Translations under genes and position numbers: made by a program
Part shown: positions 32,778-40,602 of the stretch, piece after piece
Numbering within the stretch: position 1 is the stretch's first letter
Layout: each line of letters opens with the position of its first letter
DNA from: Limosilactobacillus gorillae
Lineage (GTDB): Bacteria > Bacillota > Bacilli > Lactobacillales > Lactobacillaceae
Direction of reading: 5' to 3'
Length of the DNA: 64,000 nt
Assembly: GCF_001293735.1 (NCBI RefSeq)
Contig: NZ_BCAH01000007.1
Location: 1 to 64,000, forward strand
Notes under the pieces: model-generated
Seen by the model: the letters and a program-made list of their open reading frames with translations, nothing else
Database searches by the model: none
What the model was told of the DNA's origin: nothing

Positions 32778-34172
32778 ATGGGCGAAAAATATCAACCACG
32801 TTCGGCAAGTGAATTGAAAGAACGTTACGATACGGTGATCATCGGGTCCGGGGGTGCTGGTTTGACGGCCGCCATTCAGGCCCATGAACTTGGCCTTTCA
32901 GTGGCTGTCTTGGAAAAGGAAGAGGGCCTCGGGGGTAACACCAACCGGGCCTCATCCGGGATGAACGCCGCCGAAACCAACGTTCAGCTTCACCACGGCG
33001 TTATCGATAACGTTGGCTCCTTTTACCGGGAGACTTACCAGGATGGGGGCCGCTTAAACGATAAGGACCTCCTGGGTTACTTTGTCCACCACTCCGCTTT
33101 AGCCATTGACTGGCTGGCTGACCACCAGATTAAGTTGGAAGATGTCACGATTACCGGGGGGATGTCGGTAATGCGGACCCACCGGCCAGCTTCATTAGCT
33201 CCGATCGGTGGCTTCCTGGTTAGCGAACTACTTCGGGTGGCTGGCCAAGAGGGGATCGACGTCTTTAACAAGACCAAGGTCACTAAGCTCTTAAAGGATG
33301 ATAACGGTACGGTCAACGGGGTCGAAGTTGAATTTGCCGGGGGGACCAAGACGATAGCGGCTAACAGCGTCATCCTGGCCACCGGGGGCTTTGGTGCTTC
33401 TAAGGAATACATGAAACGCTACCGCCCAGACCTGATTGATTACAAGACCACCAATCAGCCAGGGGCTACTGGGGACGGCCTGAAGCTTGGCGAAGACGTC
33501 GGGGCGCAACTGGTTCAAATGGACCTGATTCAGGTACACCCAACCGTTCAACAAGACAACCCGCACGTTTACCTGATTGGGGAAGTTGTTCGAGGCGAAG
33601 GGGCCATTTTGGTTAACGCCAAGGGCCAACGCTTCGTTAACGAGTTAAACACCCGTAAGATTGTTTCCAACGCAATCACGGCGTTGCCGGAACACTCTGC
33701 TTACCTGATCTTTGACCGGGGAATCCGGGACCGGGCCAAGGCGGTCGAATTCTACGACAAGGTTGGCCTAGTGGTTTCCGGTGAAACGATCGAGGAGCTG
33801 GCCACTAAGCTGAAGATGGACCCGGCTACTTTGGAAAAGACGGTTGCCACCTGGAACAAGGCGGTTAAGGACCATGACGACCAAGAATTCAACCGAACAA
33901 CCGGGATGGATCGTGATATTTCCAAACCAGGCTTTTACGCCATTCACATCGCTCCGGCCATCCACTACACAATGGGGGGATTGCACATCAACACCCGTAC
34001 TGAAGTCCTGGATGGCAACGGTAACGTGATTCCTGGCCTGTTTGCGGCCGGTGAAGTTGCCGGTGGTCTGCACGGGAACAACCGGGTTGGAGGTAACTCA
34101 ATCGCAGAAATTGTGATCTTTGGTCGCCAAGCCGGTCAACAAGTTGCCCTATACCAACAAAAGAAGCAATAA
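32778..34172 (+). CDS. frdA: Soluble fumarate reductase flavoprotein
   Basis: The product is 464 aa. The N-terminal FAD loop is TVIIGSGGAGLTAAIQA, followed by LGGNTNRASSGMNAAETN. The catalytic-domain motifs LIQVHPTV and HYTMGGLHINTRTEV and the closing GLFAAGEVAGGLHGNNRVGGNSIAE are typical of the flavocytochrome c/fumarate reductase family. It has no haem domain, no FMN-binding domain and no signal peptide, so its electron donor must come from outside. Reduced free flavin, as used by the soluble yeast enzymes, would match the two FMN reductases nearby. It probably reduces fumarate to succinate in the cytosol and regenerates NAD(P). Confidence 0.9.
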   Translation: MGEKYQPRSASELKERYDTVIIGSGGAGLTAAIQAHELGLSVAVLEKEEGLGGNTNRASSGMNAAETNVQLHHGVIDNVGSFYRETYQDGGRLNDKDLLGYFVHHSALAIDWLADHQIKLEDVTITGGMSVMRTHRPASLAPIGGFLVSELLRVAGQEGIDVFNKTKVTKLLKDDNGTVNGVEVEFAGGTKTIAANSVILATGGFGASKEYMKRYRPDLIDYKTTNQPGATGDGLKLGEDVGAQLVQMDLIQVHPTVQQDNPHVYLIGEVVRGEGAILVNAKGQRFVNELNTRKIVSNAITALPEHSAYLIFDRGIRDRAKAVEFYDKVGLVVSGETIEELATKLKMDPATLEKTVATWNKAVKDHDDQEFNRTTGMDRDISKPGFYAIHIAPAIHYTMGGLHINTRTEVLDGNGNVIPGLFAAGEVAGGLHGNNRVGGNSIAEIVIFGRQAGQQVALYQQKKQ

Positions 34173-34211
34173 GCGAAAAAAGAGAAAAGAGAATTGATTA
34201 GGGAAAAGTAA

Positions 34212-35633
34212 ATGAAGAATTTAGAAAGAGTTAATTACCGGGGCTTTATTTGGCCGGTAATCGTGGGGGTCATTCTATGGCTGCTCACACCAATGAAACC
34301 AGCTGCCGTTCCCGTTGCCGGCTGGCACATGTTTGCTCTCTTTGTAGCAACAATTATTGCCTGCATCACTCGGCCCCTGCCGATTGGTGGGGTATCAATC
34401 CTTGCGTTTGCCTTGACTGTTTTAACCGGGACCCTACCGATGGACAAGGCAATCTTGGGCTTCGGGAACAGTTCAATTTGGATGATCGCAATGGCCTTTT
34501 TCATTGCCCGGGGCTTTATTAAAACCGGGTTGGGCCGGCGAATTGCCTTAACCTTTGTCCGCATCTTTGGGAAAAAGACACTGGGCTTGGCTTATTCCTT
34601 GATCGGGGTGGACCTGATCATGGCTCCGGCCACTCCTTCAAACACTGCCCGGGCTGGTGGGGTCTTATACCCCATCATCAAGTCCTTGGCCCAATCCTTT
34701 GGTTCCGACCCTAAGGATGGCACAGAACGCAAGATCGGTTCCTTCTTGATCTTTGCTGAATACCATGGTGACATGATCACCGCCGCCATGTTCATGACGG
34801 CCATGGCCGCCAATCCCTTGGTACAAACCCTGGCCAAATCAAGCCACGTCAACATCAGCTGGGGGAGCTGGTTCCTAGCCGCCCTGGTTCCGGGGATCAT
34901 TTCCTTGATCGTCGTTCCGTGGTTAATCTACAAGCTGTATCCGCCTGAAATCAAGGAAACGCCTAACGCTAAGCAGTGGGCGGAAAAGGAACTGGCTGAC
35001 ATGGGTAAAATGACCCTGCCCGAAAAGCTAATGGCCGTGATCTTCGTGATCGCCCTGGTCCTCTGGATGACTGGAAGCTTAACCAAGATCGATGCCAGCC
35101 TAGCCGCCTTCATAACCCTGGGCTTGCTCTTGATCGTTGGGGTCCTGAGCTGGACCGATGTCCTGCACGAAACCGGGGCTTGGAACACCTTGACCTGGTT
35201 CTCCGTTCTGGTTATGATGGCCGGTTCCTTAACCACCTTAGGCTTTATTCCATGGCTTTCTGAAAGCATTGGGAGCATGCTTCACGGGATGAACTGGTTT
35301 GTGGTTTTGATCATTGTAATTGTCTTCTTCTTCTACAGTCACTACCTTTTTGCCAGTTCTACGGCCCACGTGACGGCGATGTACTCCGCACTGTTAGCGG
35401 TTGCCATCTCTGCTCATGTTCCACCAATGCTGGCTGCCTTGTTGCTTGGGTTCTTCGGAAACTTGAACGCTTCGACGACCCACTATGCTTCTGGTCCAGC
35501 ACCAGTTTTGTTCGGTTCGGGTTACGTTCCGCAAAGCAAGTGGTGGTCGTTGAACCTAGTCCTCGGGATCTTCTACCTGGTTGTTTGGATCGGGGTCGGA
35601 AGCCTGTGGATGAAGGTTCTGGGTATGTGGTAG
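34212..35633 (+). CDS. DASS-family C4-dicarboxylate/anion transporter
   Basis: The product is 473 aa with 11 to 13 membrane segments and a short N-terminus. MAPATPSNTARAGGVLYPI matches one SNT-like hairpin of divalent anion symporters, and a second appears near SSTAHVTAMYSALLA and GNLNASTTHYASGPAPVLF. It moves dicarboxylates such as malate, fumarate, succinate or citrate, by Na+ coupling or exchange. It follows frdA by 39 bases and ends the fumC-frdA operon, fitting malate/fumarate uptake with succinate release. No strong ribosome site is visible (AGGGAAAAG). Confidence 0.88.
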   Translation: MKNLERVNYRGFIWPVIVGVILWLLTPMKPAAVPVAGWHMFALFVATIIACITRPLPIGGVSILAFALTVLTGTLPMDKAILGFGNSSIWMIAMAFFIARGFIKTGLGRRIALTFVRIFGKKTLGLAYSLIGVDLIMAPATPSNTARAGGVLYPIIKSLAQSFGSDPKDGTERKIGSFLIFAEYHGDMITAAMFMTAMAANPLVQTLAKSSHVNISWGSWFLAALVPGIISLIVVPWLIYKLYPPEIKETPNAKQWAEKELADMGKMTLPEKLMAVIFVIALVLWMTGSLTKIDASLAAFITLGLLLIVGVLSWTDVLHETGAWNTLTWFSVLVMMAGSLTTLGFIPWLSESIGSMLHGMNWFVVLIIVIVFFFYSHYLFASSTAHVTAMYSALLAVAISAHVPPMLAALLLGFFGNLNASTTHYASGPAPVLFGSGYVPQSKWWSLNLVLGIFYLVVWIGVGSLWMKVLGMW

Positions 35634-35670
35634 TTACCTTTACCTAAAATCGAATAATACCGTAATTAAA

Positions 35671-35714
35671 CAGCCTGGGGCGCCCGTAAGTAACGAACGC
35701 TCCAGGCTGCTTTT
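35671..35714 (+). terminator. Terminator after DASS transporter gene
   Basis: CAGCCTGG-GCG pairs with CGC-CCAGGCTG, followed by CTTTTA. Confidence 0.8.
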
Positions 35715-35768
35715 ACGTTTAAGGAACTGAATTGTGATAAAATTTCTAACTAAAGGGGGAACGCCCAT

Positions 35769-36662
35769 ATGAATACGCGCGATTTGCAATACTTTACGGC
35801 GGTAGTGGAAAAGAAAAACTATACCCAGGTTGCCGGCCAGTTTGGGGTCGCCCAGCCCACCGTCACTCAGGCCATCCAGCGGCTGGAGCGGGAGTTTGGC
35901 GCCCAACTGGTCGACGTGGCCCGGGGGAGACGCGGGATGAGGATTACCCGGGCCGGGCAATTACTCTACCAGGCTGCTGATCGGATCAATAATCAGCTCG
36001 ACCTCGCCCAAAAATCGATTGCCCAGGCCGCTCGCGGCGATATTCGCTTTGGACTACCACCAATCATTGGTAAGATTTACGTACCAGGTTTGGTCAAAAA
36101 CTGCCCGCCCGACCTCTTATCGTGTTTACGGATTACCGACCAGGGATCGGGCGAGCTGATGCGGCTGTTGAAGGATGGTCAGATTGACATCGCCGTTTTG
36201 GGTTCCATTGCTCCGATCAATGAACCGGGCCTCTTTGTCGATCGGGTCGCCCAGCGTCCTTTCACCGTGGTAGTTAGTGAAGATAACCCGCTGGCCAAGA
36301 AAAAACGGGTGGCCTTTAGTGACTTAGCTAACGAACGTTTCATCAATTACAGCGATCAGTATGTTCACCGGGCAGCCTTTGACGCATACTGTGACGCGGC
36401 CCGGGTCCGTCCGGAGGTCACCCTCTACCCGCTACCCAACATCTCCTGGATCAAGGAGCTGGTTCGCCAAAACCTTGGGATTAGCCTAATTGTTTTGGAT
36501 GCGGTCAAAGATGAACCGGGAATTGTCTCGTTAACCTTGACTGACGTGGCTCCGGTCAGCTTCTTCATTTCGGTGGCCACCCGTGAGGGCTACGTTTTAA
36601 GCGAAGACGAACAGATGCTGGTTAACGCCTTAAAGCACCTTGAACTATTTGGGGTGGACTAA
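35769..36662 (+). CDS. LysR-family regulator, MleR-like paralogue
   Basis: The product is 297 aa. The helix-turn-helix reads YTQVAGQFGVAQPTVTQAIQ. The effector domain shares FGLPPIIG, G-S-x-E-L-x-R-L-L and D-I-A-x-L-G-S with MleR at 26212, so the two arose by duplication. GGGGGAA precedes ATG 35769. It lies directly downstream of the fumC-frdA-DASS operon and probably controls it, perhaps through the palindromes at 31083 and 31215. Confidence 0.9.
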   Translation: MNTRDLQYFTAVVEKKNYTQVAGQFGVAQPTVTQAIQRLEREFGAQLVDVARGRRGMRITRAGQLLYQAADRINNQLDLAQKSIAQAARGDIRFGLPPIIGKIYVPGLVKNCPPDLLSCLRITDQGSGELMRLLKDGQIDIAVLGSIAPINEPGLFVDRVAQRPFTVVVSEDNPLAKKKRVAFSDLANERFINYSDQYVHRAAFDAYCDAARVRPEVTLYPLPNISWIKELVRQNLGISLIVLDAVKDEPGIVSLTLTDVAPVSFFISVATREGYVLSEDEQMLVNALKHLELFGVD

Positions 36663-36746
36663 TTACGCCTACACAAGTTGAACCGATCCTCCTATAATAA
36701 GACTTAATTTCTGGCCTTCATGGTCATATGAGGAGAATTAGAGACA

Positions 36747-38084
36747 ATGGACAAAGAACAAACGGTGGGGAAAGACTACCACCACCACATGCAGATTCCG
36801 TGGCAAGATTTTGTGGAAGATGATAACGTCACCCCGGCTAAACAGGCCCCGTTGGTCGAACGGTCAATGATCGTCGGCCGGGTAGGACTGATGATTCTGG
36901 CATGTGGGACCGGGTCCTGGCGTGTCCGTGATTCAATGAACGTGATGGCCCGGACCCTGGGGCTGACCTGCTCAGCTGACATTGGACTGGTGTCGATTGA
37001 ATATACCTGCATTGATGACAATCACAGTTACACCCAGGCAATCTCGTTACCAACCACTGGGGTCAACACGACCCGTTTGAATGCCCTGGAGAAGTTTGTT
37101 AAGGAGATCGAACGAGGGAGCCACGAATGGACGATTGCCGAAATCGACCGGCGCCTGACCAAAATCGAACAGATGAAGGGCAATTACCGCCCCTACCAGG
37201 TAGCCCTGGCGGCTGCTGTAGCCTGCTCGGCCTTCGTTTTCTTGCTGGGGGGTGGCCCGGTTGAAATGTTGTGCTCCTTTATTGGGGCCGGGAGTGGTAA
37301 CTTTGTCCGGCGTAAGATGATCGATCGCCACATTACCCTTCTGGCCGGCGTGGCGGTTTCCGTGGCGGTGGCCTGTCTGTTATACCTAATCCCCTTCATG
37401 GCTTTACAAAACCTCTTTGGTATCAATGTGCACCACGAGGCTGGTTATATCGGGGCCATGCTCTTTATCATCCCTGGTTTTCCCTTTATCACATCGGGAT
37501 TGGATTTGGCTAAGCTAGACATGCGCTCGGGATTAGAGCGAGCGACCTACGCCCTTTTAATCATCACCGTCGCCACGCTGGTTGGTTGGCTAGTGGCCTT
37601 GATGGTTCACCTACAGCCAGGTAACTTTGCGGCCCTCCCCCTAAACAAGTGGCAGCTCTTACTCTTACGATTACCCGCCTCCTTTTGCGGAGTCTTTGGC
37701 TTTTCGATTATGTTTAATTCCTCCCCTAAGATGGCGGCCACGGCGGGAGTGATCGGGGCATTAGGAAATACCCTTCGGTTAGAGCTGGTTGACTTTGGGA
37801 TGGCCGGGGGACCGGCGGCCTTCATTGGAGCACTAGTCTGCGGTTTGTTGGCCGCGGTTGTTCGTAACCGGGTTGGTTACCCGCGGATCGCAATTACAAT
37901 TCCCTCCGTGGTGATTATGGTGCCCGGGTTGTATATGTATCGGGCGGTCTACAACCTTGGCCTCCAGTCGATCCACAGCGGGGCAAATTGGATGACCCAA
38001 GCAATGCTGATTATATTTTTCTTACCGCTTGGCCAGGTAGCCGCCCGGGTTTTGACGGATACCAAGTGGCGTCATAACGGTTAA
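36747..38084 (+). CDS. ThrE-type threonine/serine exporter, fused form
   Basis: The product is 445 aa. The first half has the ThrE_1/DUF1212 signature (ACGTGSWRVRDSMNVMARTL, GLVSIEYTCIDD) and five membrane segments. The second half has the ThrE_2/DUF3815 segments (GFSIMFNSSPKMAATAGVIG, IPSVVIMVPGLYMYRAVYN). ThrE exports threonine and serine using proton motive force. The same window also has the split form at 55671 and 56431. GAGGAG lies before ATG 36747, with TATAAT at 36693-36698 upstream. Confidence 0.88.
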   Translation: MDKEQTVGKDYHHHMQIPWQDFVEDDNVTPAKQAPLVERSMIVGRVGLMILACGTGSWRVRDSMNVMARTLGLTCSADIGLVSIEYTCIDDNHSYTQAISLPTTGVNTTRLNALEKFVKEIERGSHEWTIAEIDRRLTKIEQMKGNYRPYQVALAAAVACSAFVFLLGGGPVEMLCSFIGAGSGNFVRRKMIDRHITLLAGVAVSVAVACLLYLIPFMALQNLFGINVHHEAGYIGAMLFIIPGFPFITSGLDLAKLDMRSGLERATYALLIITVATLVGWLVALMVHLQPGNFAALPLNKWQLLLLRLPASFCGVFGFSIMFNSSPKMAATAGVIGALGNTLRLELVDFGMAGGPAAFIGALVCGLLAAVVRNRVGYPRIAITIPSVVIMVPGLYMYRAVYNLGLQSIHSGANWMTQAMLIIFFLPLGQVAARVLTDTKWRHNG

Positions 38085-38098
38085 AGGGGGTTGTGGAC

Positions 38099-38773
38099 AT
38101 GCAAATTAAATACCCCGCAAAATTATTAGCTCAGGTGGAAGAGGCGGTCAAGGATCGGCCCCTGACCGGCTTTGTGGCCGGAGCAGGGCCAAAGCACCCA
38201 ACCGTGATGCTGATTGGCGAGGCCCCGGGGCGGAGTGAAACCGATTCAAGGGTTCCCTTCAGTGGGACCTCAGGTAAGGAGTTAATGAAGCTGATTGAAG
38301 GGGTTGGCCTATCGCGAGAAACGGTCCACATCACTTCAGTGGTCCGCAAGCGTCCCTATTCAATTAAGGTGGTTACAGACAAAAAGACCGGTGAAAAGGT
38401 CGAAAAACGACCTAACCGGACGCCAACCAAACGGGAGGTACTGGCCTTTGGTCCGCTTTTTGATTGGGAGTTGGCCACCGTGGCCCCCAAAGTGTTGGTT
38501 CCGCTGGGTAACAGTAGCCTACAACGTCTGCTGGGCCCCGGGGCGAAGATTGGTGAATTACATGGTCAGGTTCTCCACCGACCGGTTCTGGTGACCAAGC
38601 CTGATGGGACGGGCTATCAAATTGGAACTAGGGATTACTACATCGTTCCCATGTACCACCCGGCTGCCTTTTTGTATGCCCGGCGCCTAGAACCAACCGT
38701 CCAGGCTGACTGGCAGGAATTCGGTAAGTGGCTCAAAAAGATGGCTTTTCTGCCATGTGAAAAGGGGGTGTGA
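38099..38773 (+). CDS. Uracil-DNA glycosylase superfamily protein (family 4-like)
   Basis: The product is 224 aa. Motif A is MLIGEAPGRSETD with the adjacent SGKELMKLI, and motif B is MYHPAAFLYA. Family 4 enzymes normally hold a 4Fe-4S cluster with four Cys; here the only Cys is near the C-terminus (FLPCEK), so the cluster is absent. A basic insert KKTGEKVEKRPNRTPTKRE lies mid-protein. It probably removes uracil from DNA or has a related base-excision role. ATG 38099 follows AAAGGGGG; GTG 38093 is too close. It begins 14 bases after the exporter, so is possibly co-transcribed. Confidence 0.88.
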   Translation: MQIKYPAKLLAQVEEAVKDRPLTGFVAGAGPKHPTVMLIGEAPGRSETDSRVPFSGTSGKELMKLIEGVGLSRETVHITSVVRKRPYSIKVVTDKKTGEKVEKRPNRTPTKREVLAFGPLFDWELATVAPKVLVPLGNSSLQRLLGPGAKIGELHGQVLHRPVLVTKPDGTGYQIGTRDYYIVPMYHPAAFLYARRLEPTVQADWQEFGKWLKKMAFLPCEKGV

Positions 38774-38796
38774 CAGCTTGTCACGACCCCTTTTTT
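38760..38796 (+). terminator. Terminator overlapping the UDG gene end
   Basis: AAAAGGGGGTGTGACA pairs with TTGTCACGACCCCTTTT with one mismatch, then T6. The left arm lies inside the last codons. Confidence 0.88.
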
Positions 38797-38949
38797 ATGA
38801 CCACCCAAAGTTGGGATTTTTTAGCCCGTGCCCTTTACCAAAACTTAACGGGGAAACGCTAACGGCCGGGCGTTATTCCGTGTTAGGATCTTAATAAAGA
38901 TGAGTGAGAGAACGAACGGACACAGAATTTACTTTGAAGGGGAACTTGA

Positions 38950-39945
38950 ATGATGAGGAACGTTAAGAGGCGCTACTTTGACGGCCAGTTGGCTCGTGGA
39001 ATTGTGGCGAGCATTAAGACCAGTTTAACGGAGGCCACTAAGTGTGGTCATCATCGTTCTCGACAGGCGACGATCACCGAAATGGCGATCCGGGTGTCGG
39101 GATTTAAAAAGATGCTTTCCACGCCGGCAAAACTTGCTGACGCTCTACAAACAACGGCTGTAGAAAATGAACAGCCACTGCGTCTGCCTGCCGATGTTAA
39201 GATAACGGTGCCGGTCAAGGAAGTAACAATAGCAAATAGTCAGTGTTTTATTCTGAATGCAGGGCTGCATGAACGCCCCGTCATCGTGTACTTGACCGGG
39301 GGTGCCTTTTTTAAGCGCCCCTTAAAGGAGCACTGGAGCTTTTTGGACCGGTTGGCCAGGGTGACGGATGCCGAGGTAATCGTTCCAATCTACCCCCAAT
39401 TACCGAGCTACACGGTTGACGATGCTTACAACATGTTAAAGCAGCTCTACAATGACGTCTACACCCGGGTACCAGTCAGCCGAGTCACGATGATGGGGGA
39501 TTCGGCTGGGGCCGGCTTGGCGACTGGCTTTTGCGAGTACTTGGGGGAGCGGGGACTCCCCCAACCTGGCCACTTGATCCTGCTCTCACCCTGGCTGGAC
39601 ATTGATCTGGCCAACCCCCAGGTTAGTGATTACGAGGAGAAGGATGTTACCTTAAATGCTAGTGGCCTGCGCCAGCTTGGCGCCATGTGGGCGGGAAAAC
39701 GCGATCACCGTGACTGGCGGGTGAGCCCCCTGTATGGTACCCTATCGCCTTTGCGTGATGTGACGATCTTTGTCGGAACCGAAGAGATCATGTACCCAGA
39801 CGCAATGGACTTTGCCCAGCGACTACGTGAACAACACGTACCGGTGACCACTCACATCGGGCGCAGCCTCTTTCACATTTACCCAGTTTACTCATCACCA
39901 GAAAGTACTCAGGCCCTCAAAGTGGTTCAAAGGATTGTTAACTGA
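38950..39945 (+). CDS. Alpha/beta hydrolase, hormone-sensitive-lipase-like
   Basis: The product is 331 aa (or 330 from ATG 38953). The nucleophile motif is MMGDSAGAGLATG. The usual HGGG oxyanion motif reads YLTGGAFF, so the His is replaced. Late acid and His candidates are GTEEIMYPDA and GRSLFHIYP. It would hydrolyse a carboxyl ester or acyl group in the cytosol. Residues 1-75 are unusually basic (RHDRQATI-like stretches such as CGHHRSRQATIT) without a signal peptide. GAAGGGGAA is the ribosome site. The DJ-1 gene follows 18 bases later. Confidence 0.85.
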   Translation: MMRNVKRRYFDGQLARGIVASIKTSLTEATKCGHHRSRQATITEMAIRVSGFKKMLSTPAKLADALQTTAVENEQPLRLPADVKITVPVKEVTIANSQCFILNAGLHERPVIVYLTGGAFFKRPLKEHWSFLDRLARVTDAEVIVPIYPQLPSYTVDDAYNMLKQLYNDVYTRVPVSRVTMMGDSAGAGLATGFCEYLGERGLPQPGHLILLSPWLDIDLANPQVSDYEEKDVTLNASGLRQLGAMWAGKRDHRDWRVSPLYGTLSPLRDVTIFVGTEEIMYPDAMDFAQRLREQHVPVTTHIGRSLFHIYPVYSSPESTQALKVVQRIVN

Positions 39946-39963
39946 TAGAAAGAAGGAAGTTTG

Positions 39964-40548
39964 ATGACAAAAGTTGCGGTAATGATCGCCCCGGGGTGTG
40001 AGGAGATTGAGGCTCTGACCCCAGTTGATGTTTTCCGGCGCCTGGGAATTGAAACCATCATGATTGGTTTAGATGACCGTCAGGTAATGGGGGCCCACCA
40101 AATCAACCTAACCTGCGATACAAGCTTGGCCGAGGTCGGTAGTGGTTTGCTTAGTTATGATTGCGTGGTCTTTCCTGGTGGATCAGGTGGGGCCCGAGCC
40201 TTGCGCGATAATGATCAGCTGATGGAATTGATGCAACAGCGTCAAAGATCCGGGGCCTGGAATGCTGCCATGTGCGCCGCACCAATTGCCTTTGCCCGCT
40301 ATGGCCTCTTGGATAATCACGACTACACCTGCTACCCAGGGGTTGACCAAGAGATCACCCAGGTGGCACCAAGTGGCCGCTTCCACGAGGACATCACGGT
40401 GGTTGACGAAGGGGGTAAGTTGATTACCAGCCGGGGGCCAGCGACTGCCCTAGCCTTTGCTTACTGCATTGCCGGTGTCTTAGGTGTTGACCCTAGCGAG
40501 GTTAGCCACCAGATGCTGTACCCATACTTGCTGAGCCAAAACCACTAA
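39964..40548 (+). CDS. DJ-1/PfpI family protein
   Basis: The product is 194 aa, one glutamine-amidotransferase-like domain. The nucleophile elbow reads AAMCAAPIAFA (Cys about 101), with the supporting acidic residue in MIAPGCEEIEALTPVDVFRR and LITSRGPATALAFAY at the C-terminus. This matches the DJ-1/ThiJ (YajL/YhbO-like) group linked to glyoxal stress, deglycase-like or chaperone activity; the precise function is disputed. ATG 39964 follows AGAAGGAAG. It probably shares a transcript with the hydrolase before it. Confidence 0.92.
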   Translation: MTKVAVMIAPGCEEIEALTPVDVFRRLGIETIMIGLDDRQVMGAHQINLTCDTSLAEVGSGLLSYDCVVFPGGSGGARALRDNDQLMELMQQRQRSGAWNAAMCAAPIAFARYGLLDNHDYTCYPGVDQEITQVAPSGRFHEDITVVDEGGKLITSRGPATALAFAYCIAGVLGVDPSEVSHQMLYPYLLSQNH

Positions 40549-40555
40549 TAATACA

Positions 40556-40592
40556 AAACGCGGATGAAGCTACCACGACTTCATCCGCGTTT
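40556..40592. terminator. Terminator between DJ-1 gene and mprF
   Basis: 14-bp stem AAACGCGGATGAAG / CTTCATCCGCGTTT, usable on both strands. Confidence 0.9.
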
Positions 40593-40602
40593 CTTCACTT
40601 TA

